Positions 44,913 through 54,483 of a DNA stretch of 64,000 nucleotides are shown one piece after another (position 1 is the stretch's first letter; each line of letters begins with the position of its first letter). Both the position numbers and the translations under genes were made by a program. This stretch comes from Rhodoblastus acidophilus (GTDB lineage Bacteria > Pseudomonadota > Alphaproteobacteria > Rhizobiales > Beijerinckiaceae). The stretch lies in NCBI RefSeq assembly GCF_900187365.1, contig NZ_FYDG01000015.1:1-64000 (forward strand), read 5' to 3'. The notes under the pieces are model-generated. The model was not told the origin of the DNA, searched no databases, and saw only the letters and a list, made by a program, of their open reading frames with translations.

Positions 44913-45350
44913 ATGGGTTCCATGTCCAGCCCAATGTCCGCCGCTTTGCGCCTCAACCCCGTGCAGACGCGCATTCTCGACCTGCTCAACGCGGCGCAAC
45001 GACCGCTGTCGGCCTATGACGTGATCGAAGCCTTGAGCGGCGAGAAGCGCATGGCGCCGCCCACCGTCTATCGCGCGCTGCAAAAGCTGATGGACGAAGG
45101 TCTGGCGCATCGGGTGGAATCGCAGAACGCGTTTGTCGCCTGCCGGCATCACGGCCCGGCCCATAGCGCCGCCTTCATGATCTGCCGGTCCTGCGGCGCC
45201 ACGCGCGAATTTTCCGCGGCGGCGCTGGAGAGTTTTTTGGGCCAGACCGCGCGCAAGAATTTCTTCGCCCCCGAAGCGGTCTCAATCGAAATCCGCGGCC
45301 TGTGCGCAGCGTGCCGCACGCCCGACCCCGCCAGCGTCCCGACGCCCTAA
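44913..45350 (+). CDS. zur: Fur-family regulator, probably Zur
   Basis: This encodes 145 residues from the ATG at 44913; ATGs at 44922 and 44934 are also possible, because the operator almost touches the first start. A winged-helix DNA-binding half (L-S-A-Y-D-V-I-E-A-L, P-T-V-Y-R-A-L-Q-K-L) is followed by metal sites. Cys91/Cys94 and Cys131/Cys134 form the structural zinc site, and C-R-H-H (77-80) belongs to the sensing site. The Zur box beside it and the zinc genes identify the likely metal. Zinc-loaded protein should repress the divergent operon and itself. Confidence 0.88.
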   Translation: MGSMSSPMSAALRLNPVQTRILDLLNAAQRPLSAYDVIEALSGEKRMAPPTVYRALQKLMDEGLAHRVESQNAFVACRHHGPAHSAAFMICRSCGATREFSAAALESFLGQTARKNFFAPEAVSIEIRGLCAACRTPDPASVPTP

Positions 45351-45700
45351 CGCTCGGCGGTTCGCAACGCCTTGGGGTGCGAGACGCGGACCGGCGCCGC
45401 GAAACCGTCCGAGGCCAGCCGAACCGTAAGGCCGCTGGGCAAACGGTCGCCTTGCGCGACCCGTTCCGGCGCAGCCGCCGTCAGCCTCGAATCGGCCAGC
45501 GCCGCCGTGCGATCGACGGACGCGATGTCGGACGGCAAGGACGCCGCGAAAATGAGCCGCGCCACTCCGGGCGACGCGCGATCCACGCCAGCACGGAGGC
45601 CCCCATCGGCGGACGCCCTGGGCGGTTCGCCAGAATAGGCGGCGGCGCCGGCCAAAATCACTGCAACGGAAATCAAGGGCGGATAATAGGAAATCGCCAT
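45347..45700 (-). CDS. hypothetical exported protein
   Basis: This 117-residue protein starts at the ATG at 45700 after GGAGGGGG. It has a hydrophobic N-terminal segment (L-I-S-V-A-V-I-L-A-G-A-A-A-Y) that may be a signal peptide or anchor. The remainder is Ala/Arg/Ser-rich without a known domain. The stop overlaps the zur stop by four bases. I cannot assign a function. Confidence 0.55.
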   Translation of the reverse strand: MAISYYPPLISVAVILAGAAAYSGEPPRASADGGLRAGVDRASPGVARLIFAASLPSDIASVDRTAALADSRLTAAAPERVAQGDRLPSGLTVRLASDGFAAPVRVSHPKALRTAER

Positions 45701-45848
45701 GGCCCCCTCCTCGTGAAACGCATGAGGCTGAGGCGCGACTCCGGGAAATCCGACCCGTGGCGGTCAGCCTGAACGGTCCAGTTCAGGCAAATTATCACAG
45801 GATTCTCAGAAACGGCGCAGGCGCGGCCGACACATTTTCGTGATCGAC

Positions 45849-46718
45849 TCACCCCTCCAGATGCGCGCGCGGGGTGAACTTGCGCATCACCCCGCCCGCC
45901 GGCCCGACGACCAGCGACAGCACATAAAGCGCGCCGCAAGCCAGGATGATCAGCGGCCCGGACGGCAGGCCGAGGAAATAGGACGCGAGCAGGCCGGCAT
46001 AGGCGCCGATCAGCCCGAACAGCCCGGCCAGCGCGATCATGCCGCTCATGTTATGCGTCCACAGCCGCGCCGAAATCGCCGGCAGCATCATCATGCCCAC
46101 CGACAGCAGCGTGCCCAAGGCGTGAAAACCGGCGACCAGATTGAGCGCGACCAGCATCAGGAAGGCGCTCTGAATCGCCGCCCCGACCCGGCTGACCGAA
46201 TTCAGAAAGCCGGGATCGAGCGTCTCCAGCACCAGCGGGCGATAGATCGCCGCCAGACCGACCAGGGTGACGCTGGCGATGCTCGCCAGCAGGATCAGGG
46301 TGGAATCGTCGAGCGCCAGCACGCTGCCGAACAGCACATGCAGCAAATCGACATTGGAGCCGCGCACCGACACCAGCGTGACGCCCAAAGCCAGCGAAAC
46401 CAGGTAAAACGCGGCGAGCGAGGCCTCCTCCCGCAACGCCGTGGCGCGGGCGACGGCGCCCGAGCCGAGCGCCACGGCGAAGCCCGCCAGCACGCCGCCC
46501 AGCGTCATGGCCGGCAGCGACAGGCCCGCGACGAGATAGCCGAGCGCCGCGCCGGGCAGGATGGCGTGGGCCAGCGCGTCGCCGGACAGCGCCATGCGCC
46601 GCAGCAGCAGGAACACGCCAAGCGGGGCGCCGGCGCAGGCCAGCGCGCAGGAACCGACCAGCGCGCGGCGCATGAATTCGTAATCGGCGAAAGGCGCGAT
46701 CAACCAATCGTAGAGCAT
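45849..46718 (-). CDS. znuB: ABC-3 family metal transporter permease (ZnuB-like)
   Basis: This 289-residue protein with about eight membrane segments starts at the ATG at 46718 (M-L-Y-D-W-L-I-A-P-F). F-M-R-R-A-L-V-G-S-C and G-D-A-L-A-H-A-I-L-P-G-A-A-L-G-Y-L are the family loops; the second is the ATPase contact. It is separated from the ZnuA-like gene by zur and a hypothetical gene. No ATPase subunit (ZnuC) is in the window. The start region has no visible Zur box. Confidence 0.9.
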   Translation of the reverse strand: MLYDWLIAPFADYEFMRRALVGSCALACAGAPLGVFLLLRRMALSGDALAHAILPGAALGYLVAGLSLPAMTLGGVLAGFAVALGSGAVARATALREEASLAAFYLVSLALGVTLVSVRGSNVDLLHVLFGSVLALDDSTLILLASIASVTLVGLAAIYRPLVLETLDPGFLNSVSRVGAAIQSAFLMLVALNLVAGFHALGTLLSVGMMMLPAISARLWTHNMSGMIALAGLFGLIGAYAGLLASYFLGLPSGPLIILACGALYVLSLVVGPAGGVMRKFTPRAHLEG

Positions 46719-46826
46719 GACCTTGTTTAACCGCTTGCGGCCAAGGCTCAACACAAACTTGAACGCGCCCCTCAACCAACAGTCAAGTATTTCACGCCAT
46801 GGTTGTGAAGACTGGAGGAACTCGCC

Positions 46827-46970
46827 ATGGAACGGAAAGCCGCCCCCACGCTCACCCTGGCCTGCCGCTGGAGCCGCGACCCCAACACCGGCCGTCTCGC
46901 CGCCCGTTGGCAGGTGGAAGCTCCGGTGAACCGCACCGACGTGCTGCGGAATTTCACCCCGGCGCGTTGA
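46827..46970 (+). CDS. small conserved-type hypothetical protein (47 residues)
   Basis: ATG at 46827 follows GGAGG by 8 bases, a strong site. The product contains L-A-C-R-W-S-R-D-P-N-T-G-R-L-A-A-R-W, a pattern I have seen in short alphaproteobacterial proteins of unknown role. The stop is at 46968-46970. Neighbouring codon use is consistent with real coding. Confidence 0.6.
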   Translation: MERKAAPTLTLACRWSRDPNTGRLAARWQVEAPVNRTDVLRNFTPAR

Positions 46971-47032
46971 GGATCGAGGCTGGCTTTTCCCGCGACGCCG
47001 CCGTAAAGGCTGACGCTCAACGGAGGCTGCGA

Positions 47033-47248
47033 ATGTCCGAAACCCGCGATTGCAACGGCGCGATCCTGAACGAAGGCGACAATGTCACCCTCATCAAGGA
47101 TCTGAAGGTGAAGGGCTCCTCCACCGTTCTCAAGCGCGGGACGGTGGTGCGCGGCATCCATCTCACCGACGACCCCGAGGAAATCGAAGGCCGCACCGAC
47201 AAGGTGAAGGGCCTCGTGCTGAAGACGTGTTTTCTGAAGAAGGCGTGA
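47033..47248 (+). CDS. PhnA-domain protein lacking the zinc ribbon
   Basis: This 71-residue protein corresponds to the C-terminal PhnA (YjdM) domain: D-C-N-G-A-I-L-N-E-G-D-N-V-T-L-I-K-D-L-K-V-K-G-S, then K-R-G-T-V-V-R-G-I and G-L-V-L-K-T-C-F-L-K-K. The usual N-terminal zinc ribbon is absent. GGAGG precedes the ATG at 47033. PhnA is not a phosphonate lyase; its role is unknown. Confidence 0.87.
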   Translation: MSETRDCNGAILNEGDNVTLIKDLKVKGSSTVLKRGTVVRGIHLTDDPEEIEGRTDKVKGLVLKTCFLKKA

Positions 47249-47372
47249 TCTCCTCGCCCCCTCGGCGGCGCGAGCGCCCGGCGCGCCACAACCCGCCGCG
47301 CGAACCGGATTCGACAAGCGGGCCGCAAGCCCCCACATTGGCCCCAACGATTCGTTAAGCTTCCAGGCCGCC

Positions 47373-49745
47373 TTGTCCGATCCTTTCGACGATTTTCCCG
47401 GTTTCGAGCCCGCCGCGCCCCGCGCCGGCGGTGGCATTGCCGCGTGTGCGCTCGCCGCCATGCACGGCGGCGCGCCGGATTTCCTGTCCGCGCTCAATCC
47501 CGAACAGCGCGCCGCCGTGGAGACCACCGAAGGCCCGGTGCTGGTGCTGGCCGGCGCCGGCACTGGCAAGACCCGCGTGCTGACCGCGCGCATCGCCCAT
47601 ATTCTCGCCCAAGGCCTCGCCCGCCCGCATCAAATCCTGGCGGTGACCTTCACCAACAAGGCCGCCCGCGAAATGCGGGAGCGCATCGGCGCCCTGATCG
47701 GCGGCGAGGCCGAGGGCATGGCCTGGCTCGGCACGTTTCACGCCATTTCCACCAAGATCCTGCGCCGCCACGCCGAACTCGCCGGCCTGAAAAGCAATTT
47801 CACCATCCTCGACACCGACGACCAGATTCGCCTGCTCAAGCAGGTGTTGCGCGCGGAAAATATTGACGAAAAGCGCTGGACGGCGCGCACGCTGGCGTTT
47901 TTGATCGACAATTGGAAGAACCGGGGCCTGTCGCCGAAAACTGTTCCGGCGGGCGAGGCCGGGGCCTTCGCCAACGGCAAGGGCGGCGCGCTCTATGCGC
48001 TCTACCAAGAGCGGCTGAAAATCCTCAACGCCGCCGACTTCGGCGATCTGCTGCTGGAAACGCTAAGGGTTTTCCGCGAAAACCCCGATGTGCTGCGCGA
48101 ATACCAGGGCCGTTTCAAATATCTGCTGGTCGATGAATATCAGGACACCAACGCGGTCCAATATCTCTGGCTGCGCCTGCTGGCGCAACGCCAAGCCGGC
48201 GCAGCCAATGAAATAACTCCCGCGCAAAAACCCAACCTGTGCTGCGTCGGCGACGACGACCAGTCGATCTATGGCTGGCGCGGCGCCGATGTCGACAACA
48301 TCCTGCGGTTCGAGAAGGATTTTCCCGGCGCCAAGGTGATCCGGCTGGAGCGCAACTACCGTTCGACCGGCCATATTCTCGCCGCCGCCGCCCATCTGAT
48401 CGCCCACAACCGCGACCGGCTCGGCAAAACCCTGTTCACCGACGGCGAGGACGGCGAGAAGCCCGAAGTTTCCGGCGTGTGGGATTCCGAGGAGGAAGCC
48501 CGCGTCATCGGCGAGGAAATCGAGCAATTGCAACGCAAGGGCCATTCGCTCGACCAAGTGGCCATTCTGGTGCGCGCCTCGTTCCAGATGCGCGAGTTCG
48601 AGGAGCGGTTCATCACGCTGGGCCTGCCGTACAAGGTGATCGGCGGCCCGCGCTTCTACGAGCGCCTCGAAATCCGCGACGCCCTCGCCTATCTGCGCTG
48701 TACGGCGCAGCCCGCCGACGATCTGGCGTTCGAGCGGATCGTCAACACGCCCAAGCGCGGCCTGGGCGAGGCCAGCCTGCAAATCGTCCACGACCACGCC
48801 CGCCGCCAGCGCATCCCGCTGATGCAGGCCGCGCGCATCCTGATCGAGACCGAGGAGCTGAAGCCCAAGCAACGCTCCACGTTTCGCGCGCTGTTGAGCG
48901 ATTTTGACCGTTGGGCCAGTCAGATCGGCCAGAAGCCGCATCACGAGCTGGCCGAGCAGATCCTGGAGGAATCCGGCTACACCGATTTCTGGAAGCAGGA
49001 CAAGAGCGCGGAAGCCGAGGGACGGCTGGAAAACCTCAAGGAGCTGGTGCGCTCGATGGAGGAGTTCCCCGACCTCGGCGCCTTCCTGGAGCATGTCTCG
49101 CTGGTGATGGACGCCGACGCCGCCGATGGCGGCGAGCGCGTCTCGATCATGACGCTGCACGGCGCCAAGGGGCTGGAGTTCGAGACGGTGTTCCTGCCCG
49201 GCTGGGAGGAAGGCCTGTTCCCGCACCAGCGCAGCCTCGACGAGAACGGCCGCGCCGGGCTGGAGGAGGAGCGCCGCCTCGCCTATGTCGGCGTCACCCG
49301 GGCGCGCCGCCGCGCCAAAATCTATTTTGCGACCAATCGCCGCATCCATGGCCTGTGGCAGACCACCACGCCCTCGCGATTCCTCGACGACCTGCCCGCC
49401 GCCCATGTGCAGGTGACGGAAAACCGCGCCAGCGGCTCGGGTTACGGCGCCTATGCGCAATCGCGTTTCGCCAATATGGATGCGTTCGGCTCGCGCTATG
49501 ACACGCCGGGCTGGAAGCGCGCCCAGCAAAACGGCCCCGGCGGCCGCGCCCCGCGCACCATCGAGGGCGAAGTGCTCGGCAAATCCTCGCCGGGCAGCGC
49601 GTTCTCGCCGGGCGACCGGGTGTTCCATCTTAAATTCGGCCCAGGCGCCGTTGCGGCAGTAGACGGCTCGAAATTGACGATTGATTTTGATAAGGCTGGA
49701 CGCAAGCTGGTGCTCGACTCCTTCGTGGAGAAAAAGAGTTCATGA
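47373..49745 (+). CDS. uvrD: UvrD/PcrA-type superfamily 1 DNA helicase
   Basis: This 790-residue helicase unwinds DNA in repair. Motif I is L-A-G-A-G-T-G-K-T-R-V (about residues 59-69), with F-T-N-K-A-A-R-E-M, L-L-V-D-E-Y-Q-D-T-N, D-D-Q-S-I-Y-G-W-R-G-A and L-H-G-A-K-G-L-E-F further on. The start is a TTG at 47373; an ATG at 47460 would remove the Gly/Ala-rich leader but keep all motifs. The stop is just before the AsmA-family gene. Confidence 0.95.
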   Translation: MSDPFDDFPGFEPAAPRAGGGIAACALAAMHGGAPDFLSALNPEQRAAVETTEGPVLVLAGAGTGKTRVLTARIAHILAQGLARPHQILAVTFTNKAAREMRERIGALIGGEAEGMAWLGTFHAISTKILRRHAELAGLKSNFTILDTDDQIRLLKQVLRAENIDEKRWTARTLAFLIDNWKNRGLSPKTVPAGEAGAFANGKGGALYALYQERLKILNAADFGDLLLETLRVFRENPDVLREYQGRFKYLLVDEYQDTNAVQYLWLRLLAQRQAGAANEITPAQKPNLCCVGDDDQSIYGWRGADVDNILRFEKDFPGAKVIRLERNYRSTGHILAAAAHLIAHNRDRLGKTLFTDGEDGEKPEVSGVWDSEEEARVIGEEIEQLQRKGHSLDQVAILVRASFQMREFEERFITLGLPYKVIGGPRFYERLEIRDALAYLRCTAQPADDLAFERIVNTPKRGLGEASLQIVHDHARRQRIPLMQAARILIETEELKPKQRSTFRALLSDFDRWASQIGQKPHHELAEQILEESGYTDFWKQDKSAEAEGRLENLKELVRSMEEFPDLGAFLEHVSLVMDADAADGGERVSIMTLHGAKGLEFETVFLPGWEEGLFPHQRSLDENGRAGLEEERRLAYVGVTRARRRAKIYFATNRRIHGLWQTTTPSRFLDDLPAAHVQVTENRASGSGYGAYAQSRFANMDAFGSRYDTPGWKRAQQNGPGGRAPRTIEGEVLGKSSPGSAFSPGDRVFHLKFGPGAVAAVDGSKLTIDFDKAGRKLVLDSFVEKKSS

Positions 49746-49749
49746 ATTC

Positions 49750-52700
49750 ATGCGCGACGTCCTTACCTATCTCGGCATCGGCCTAATCCTCGCGCTGGCG
49801 GCGCTGCTCGGCGCGCCCTATGTGGTGGACTTCGACGCCCATCGCGCGCGATTCGCCGAGGAAATCTCCCGCGCCACCGGGATGGAGGCCCGGCTCGACG
49901 GCCGGATCGACCTGCGCATTCTGCCCACGCCCTATTTTTCGGCGCAAAACATCAAGCTCAAGGGCGCGCTGGGGACGCTCAAGGCCGAAAAGGCCGCGTT
50001 CGAACTGTCGCTGACCGCCTTGATGCAGGGCGCGCTCACGTTTACCAGCGCCGAACTGACCGGTTTCGCGCTGGACGTGGACGCCGACGCGCTGCGCCGG
50101 CCGGGAGCGTCGGCCCATTTCGAAAACCTGACGCTTCACGACGGCCGGCTGCGCGTGCTGCATCGGCAGAAGACGCTGTTCGCGCTGGAGCGCCTCGATT
50201 TCACCGGCCGCATCGCCAATCTCGAAGGGCCGTATGACGGGCGCGGCGGCTTCCGCCTCAACGACCACACCATCAATTATACGCTGAGCAGCGATTCCTT
50301 CGCCGGCGATCGCCTGCCGCTAAAACTCCGGCTGAACGACGAGCGTGGGCGGCTGGCGCTCGACGGCGCGCTCGATCTCTCGGGCGAGCCGACCTATGCC
50401 GGCAAGGCGATCGGCGACGGCCCGCTGGCCAAGACCCAATCCTGGCGGATGGAGGGCGAGGTCAAGGCGCAAGCCGACGGCGTCAAGCTCGACAAGGCCC
50501 TGCTGCATCTGGGCGAAGGCGCGCTGGGCGCGAAATTCGCCGGCGCCGCCGACTATGCCGTCGCCTCCGGCGCGGTTTCCGTCGCCTTGTCCACGTCGAC
50601 GCTCGCCAGCCCCTGGGCCGACCTCGTCGCCTACGCCGTGACGCGGGCGCTGGAGCGGCCGGCGCCCACGACGCTGCGCCTCAACATCGACGGCCTCGCC
50701 TGGCGCGGCGCCTGGACCGGGGTCAAGCTCAGCCGCGACGCTGGCGGCCCGCTGAAAATCGTCGCGGAAGGAAGCGGCGGCGCCCGTCTCGACCTCTCGG
50801 CGACCCCGGACGGCAAGAATGGCTGGCGCGGCGCCGGCGAATTCTCCGCCAGCGATTACGCCACATTCGCCGCCGCCTCCGGCGCGCCGGCCCTGCCATT
50901 CCGACAAGTGGCGGCGGGGGGAGGCTTCACCCTGTCGCTGGGGGCGGTCGCGCTCGCCAACGGCCATCTCGCGCTCGACCGCGCCAAATTCGCCGGCGAT
51001 CTGTCCTGGACGGCGCCGACCAAGGACGCGCGCGCGAAAATTTCCGCTAAACTGGCGGCGACGGCGCTCGATCCCGCCCTGGCGCCGGATTTCGCCGCCG
51101 CGCTCGGCGCGGGGTCCGATCTCGACCTCACGCTCGACGCCCAGACCGTCGGCAAGGCTGAGGGACGGTTGAGCCTGCGCCTGCTGCGCGACAAGGACGT
51201 GTCGCGGCTGGAGCGGCTTGAGGCCAAAAATCTCGCCGGCGCCGATGTCTCCGCCTCCGGCGAATGGAAGGGCGCGTTCACGGCCCCAAGGGGCGAGGCG
51301 CGAATCAAGGCCGGCGATCTCGGCGACTTCGCCACGCTGCTGGCGCGGCTGGCGCCCGGCGACGCGACCCGTCTGCTGGCCTCGCGCGCCCGCCTGCTGT
51401 CGCCGGCCGCTGTCGTCGCGCGCGCCGACGGCGGCTACGCCTTCGAGGGACAGGCCGGCGCCACCAAGTTCAATGTCGCGCTCGACGACAAGGGCGGGAT
51501 CGCGCTCGACGTCGCCGCGCCCGAAGCCTTCGACCTGCTGGCGCAACTGGGCGCGCCGGCGCTGCTGGCGCCGCAAAAGCTCGGCCCCGGCCAGATTTCT
51601 CTGAAAATGCAAGGCAATGCGCGCCGCGACGTCAGCGGCAGGGCGGCGCTGGGCAAGATCAACGGAACCGTCGAGGGCTCGCTGGGGGCCGGCGAAGGCG
51701 TGTTTGCGCTTTCGGGCGACCCGTCGGGGCTGATCGGCGGCCCCGCCGGATTCGGCAAGATCGAAGGCCAGGTCGCCGCCCATGACGGCCAGATTTTCCT
51801 GCGTCGCATCGTCGGCGAGCGCGGCGACGCCCATTTCACCGGCGCCCTGACCTTGGCGAGCGACGGGGTGAGCGGCGATCTGGAGGTGGACAAATTTTCC
51901 GCGCCGGACGTGCTCGCCCTGACGCTCGGCGCCCCGGCGCCCGCCAAAAAGGGCGACGTCTGGCCGAGCCTGTCGTTCGCGCCGGTGCTGATCGACCCGC
52001 CGCGCGTCAAACTGGCGATCCGCGCCACCGAGCTGGCGCCCTGGGGGGGGCCCGCCAAATTCGAACTGTCGCTCGGCCCCAACGCGCTGAGCGTGGCGAA
52101 AATTGAGGCGCCCGTCGCCGGCGGCGTTTTGCGCGGCGGCTTCGATCTGCGACGGCAGGGCGGACAGGCGACGCTGTCGGGCGAGTTGTCCAGCGAGAAT
52201 TTGGCGGTGAAAAACCCCGCGCTGTCCGCGACGCTCGGCGGCCGGCTGAAATTCGCCGGCTCCGGCGCCAGCATGGCCGGACTCGTCGGCGCGTTGTCGG
52301 GGACGGGGTCGGCGAAAATCGCCGGCCTGACCGTCGCCGGCGCCGCGCTGGAGGCCCCGGATCAGGTGCTCGCCGCTCAGACCGCCAGCGAAGCCATGTT
52401 CAGCAGCAAGGACACGCTGCGCGATCTCGATCAGGCGCTGGCGAAAGGCGATCTGCGTGTCGCCGATGGCGAAACCCCGCTGCGCCTCGCCAAAGGCGAG
52501 CTGAATGCGGCGCGCGAACCGGTCGCCTTCAGCTTCGACCTGAAAACCCTGAATTTCGCGCTCACCACCGCCCTGCCCGGTCGGCGCGGCGAACTCAGCT
52601 GGTCCGGCCCGTGGCCGGCGCCGGCGCGCAAGCTCGACGCCACGCCCTTCGTCAATATCGCCGCGACCAGGGCGCTGGAGCGCGAACAGGCCAAGATCGC

Positions 52701-52833
52701 CCGCCAGCGCGAGGCCGACAAGCAGCGCAAGGCGGAGATCGAGCGGCAACGGCAGGACGAGGAACAACGCAAGCGGGTGGAGCGGGCGTCGCCATCGTCC
52801 CCGCCTGTCGCGGCGCCCGCGCCAGCCCATTGA
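49750..52833 (+). CDS. AsmA-family envelope protein
   Basis: This 1027-residue protein has one N-terminal membrane helix (T-Y-L-G-I-G-L-I-L-A-L-A-A-L-L-G) and an AsmA N-terminal domain containing G-R-I-D-L-R-I-L-P-T-P-Y-F-S. A very long beta-rich periplasmic region follows, then an AsmA C-terminal domain at about 720-960. The last 65 residues are a charged helix (R-Q-R-E-A-D-K-Q-R-K-A-E-I-E-R-Q-R-Q) and a Pro/Ala tail. Related proteins move phospholipid between membranes. It is 4 bases after uvrD. Confidence 0.88.
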   Translation: MRDVLTYLGIGLILALAALLGAPYVVDFDAHRARFAEEISRATGMEARLDGRIDLRILPTPYFSAQNIKLKGALGTLKAEKAAFELSLTALMQGALTFTSAELTGFALDVDADALRRPGASAHFENLTLHDGRLRVLHRQKTLFALERLDFTGRIANLEGPYDGRGGFRLNDHTINYTLSSDSFAGDRLPLKLRLNDERGRLALDGALDLSGEPTYAGKAIGDGPLAKTQSWRMEGEVKAQADGVKLDKALLHLGEGALGAKFAGAADYAVASGAVSVALSTSTLASPWADLVAYAVTRALERPAPTTLRLNIDGLAWRGAWTGVKLSRDAGGPLKIVAEGSGGARLDLSATPDGKNGWRGAGEFSASDYATFAAASGAPALPFRQVAAGGGFTLSLGAVALANGHLALDRAKFAGDLSWTAPTKDARAKISAKLAATALDPALAPDFAAALGAGSDLDLTLDAQTVGKAEGRLSLRLLRDKDVSRLERLEAKNLAGADVSASGEWKGAFTAPRGEARIKAGDLGDFATLLARLAPGDATRLLASRARLLSPAAVVARADGGYAFEGQAGATKFNVALDDKGGIALDVAAPEAFDLLAQLGAPALLAPQKLGPGQISLKMQGNARRDVSGRAALGKINGTVEGSLGAGEGVFALSGDPSGLIGGPAGFGKIEGQVAAHDGQIFLRRIVGERGDAHFTGALTLASDGVSGDLEVDKFSAPDVLALTLGAPAPAKKGDVWPSLSFAPVLIDPPRVKLAIRATELAPWGGPAKFELSLGPNALSVAKIEAPVAGGVLRGGFDLRRQGGQATLSGELSSENLAVKNPALSATLGGRLKFAGSGASMAGLVGALSGTGSAKIAGLTVAGAALEAPDQVLAAQTASEAMFSSKDTLRDLDQALAKGDLRVADGETPLRLAKGELNAAREPVAFSFDLKTLNFALTTALPGRRGELSWSGPWPAPARKLDATPFVNIAATRALEREQAKIARQREADKQRKAEIERQRQDEEQRKRVERASPSSPPVAAPAPAH

Positions 52834-52858
52834 CCGCGCCGGCATTTGGCGCGGTCTT
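52832..52858 (+). terminator. stem-loop overlapping the AsmA stop
   Basis: GACCGCGCC / GGCGCGGTC (9 bp, 7-base loop) begins on the stop codon and is followed by TT. The poor T-run makes it a weak or Rho-assisted terminator. Confidence 0.5.
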
Positions 52859-52933
52859 AGAAATTTCATAGCCGGCTTTCCGCCCCGCCTGGGCTCTGCC
52901 ATGATCCCTGCCATAACGACAAGGGAGGACTGC

Positions 52934-53473
52934 ATGAAAGCTCTGGCTCTGGCCGCGGCCGTTCTGGCGATTGCGACGGGCGCGGCGACGGCCCATGGAC
53001 CGACGCGGCAGAAGATCGTCGAGACCGTGGAGATCGACAAGCCCGTCGACAAGATCTGGGCGGTGATCGGCGATTTCGACGCGCTGGCCAAATGGCATCC
53101 GGCGATCGCCTCCAGCGTCGCCGACAAGGGCAATTCCGAAGGTTCGGTGCGGCATCTCGTGCTGAAGGCGCCGGGCGATCCAAGCTTTGATGAAGTGCTC
53201 GACAAATATGACGCGAGCGCCCACAGCTACAAATATGAAATCCCCAAGGTCGATCCCAAGATCCTGCCGGTGAACAATTACACCTCGACCATTTCCGTAC
53301 TGGACAATGGCAAGGGCGGCTCCACCGTGGAATGGAAGGGGGCGTTTTATCGCGGCTATATGCTGAACGATCCCCCGCCCGAACTCAACGACGAGGCGTC
53401 CGCCAAAGCCGTGCGCGGGGTGTATCGCGCCGGTCTCGACAACCTGAAAAAGCTGGTCGAGACGACGAATTGA
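52934..53473 (+). CDS. periplasmic SRPBCC protein, MxaD-like
   Basis: This 179-residue precursor has a signal peptide ending near A-T-A-H (1-21). The SRPBCC pattern follows: V-E-I-D-K-P-V-D-K-I-W-A-V-I-G-D-F-D, K-W-H-P-A-I-A-S and G-S-T-V-E-W-K-G-A-F-Y. This order, length and start (H-G-P-T-R-Q-K) resemble MxaD, which aids electron transfer from methanol dehydrogenase to its cytochrome. GGGAGGA precedes the ATG. The stop overlaps the YVTN gene (TTGA), so the two are coupled. Confidence 0.83.
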   Translation: MKALALAAAVLAIATGAATAHGPTRQKIVETVEIDKPVDKIWAVIGDFDALAKWHPAIASSVADKGNSEGSVRHLVLKAPGDPSFDEVLDKYDASAHSYKYEIPKVDPKILPVNNYTSTISVLDNGKGGSTVEWKGAFYRGYMLNDPPPELNDEASAKAVRGVYRAGLDNLKKLVETTN

Positions 53474-54483
53474 CGTTTCGCGCGCAAGCAGCGGCGTGGA
53501 TCGCCGCGCTGACGCTGCTCGCAACGGCGGCGCGCGCCGAGCCGCTCGCCCCATCGGCGCCCCGCGCCGAATCCTTGGCCTATTATGTCACGGCGCAGGG
53601 GGCGGACGCGCTGTCCATCGTCGATCTCGCGCGGGGACGCGTGGTCGAGACGGTGAAGATCGGCAAAAAGCCCGCCGGAGTCGCGACAGCGCCCGGCGGG
53701 GCGCGGATTTACGCCACCAACCCCGAAAACCATTCGTTCTCGGTGATCGCCCGCAACGCCGAGGACGGGCATCGCGTCGTGGCGGAAATTCCCGCTGGCG
53801 CGGGGCCGCTGGGAATCGCCCTCGACCCGAAAGGCGAAAAAATCTTCGTCGCGGACTGGTATGCCGACGAAATCCGCGCCTTCGACGCCGCCAGTTTGAA
53901 AGAGATCGCGCTCATCAAGGTCGGCCGTTCGCCGGCCGGCATGGCCAGCGATCCCTCGGGCGCGTTTCTCTATGTCGCCAATCGTGAAAGCGATTCGGTT
54001 TCGGTGGTCGATCTCGCCGCGCTCAGGACGGTGGCGACGATCCCGGTCGGCAAGGCGCCGTTCGGCGTGACTTACGACCCCAACGGCCCCCGCCTGCTGG
54101 TCGCCGATGTGCAATCCGGCGACGTGTCCGTGATCGACCCGGCGACGCGGCGCGAGACACGCCGGCTCAAAGTGCGCAGCTTCCCCTATGCCGTGGCGGT
54201 CACCCGCGACGGCGGGCGGATTTTCGTCACCAACCAGCACGATGACAGCGTGACCGTGTTCGACGGCGCGAGCTATGCGGAGCTGAAGACGATCGAAACC
54301 TGCGGCTATCCCGAAGGCGCGCAGGCCGCGCCCGACGGCGCCGTCTATGTCGCCTGCTGGATGGACGACGTTTTGGCGCGCATCGACGCGAAAACCCTCG
54401 AAGTGACCGCAAAAATCCCGGTGGCGGCCAGTCCGCGCGCCTTTGGCCCGTTCATCGCGCCCGACGCCTCACCCGTTCGGTAG
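53470..54483 (+). CDS. YVTN-repeat beta-propeller protein, exported
   Basis: This 337-residue protein uses a TTG start inside the TTGA overlap with the previous gene. A signal peptide ([16 protein letters not shown]) is followed by about seven 40-residue blades containing Y-V-A-N and Y-A-T-N and repeats of S-V-V-D-L-A. The fold binds proteins or ligands in the periplasm. Pairing with an MxaD-like gene suggests a quinoprotein-linked electron transfer or assembly role, by inference. The stop overlaps the pyrB stop by 15 bases. Confidence 0.83.
   Translation: MTFRAQAAAWIAALTLLATAARAEPLAPSAPRAESLAYYVTAQGADALSIVDLARGRVVETVKIGKKPAGVATAPGGARIYATNPENHSFSVIARNAEDGHRVVAEIPAGAGPLGIALDPKGEKIFVADWYADEIRAFDAASLKEIALIKVGRSPAGMASDPSGAFLYVANRESDSVSVVDLAALRTVATIPVGKAPFGVTYDPNGPRLLVADVQSGDVSVIDPATRRETRRLKVRSFPYAVAVTRDGGRIFVTNQHDDSVTVFDGASYAELKTIETCGYPEGAQAAPDGAVYVACWMDDVLARIDAKTLEVTAKIPVAASPRAFGPFIAPDASPVR

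Noticed and set aside
50320-53205. Open frame of 961 codons antisense to the AsmA gene
   Set aside because: The Arg/Gln/Gly-rich product is typical of a GC-skewed shadow frame with no domain.
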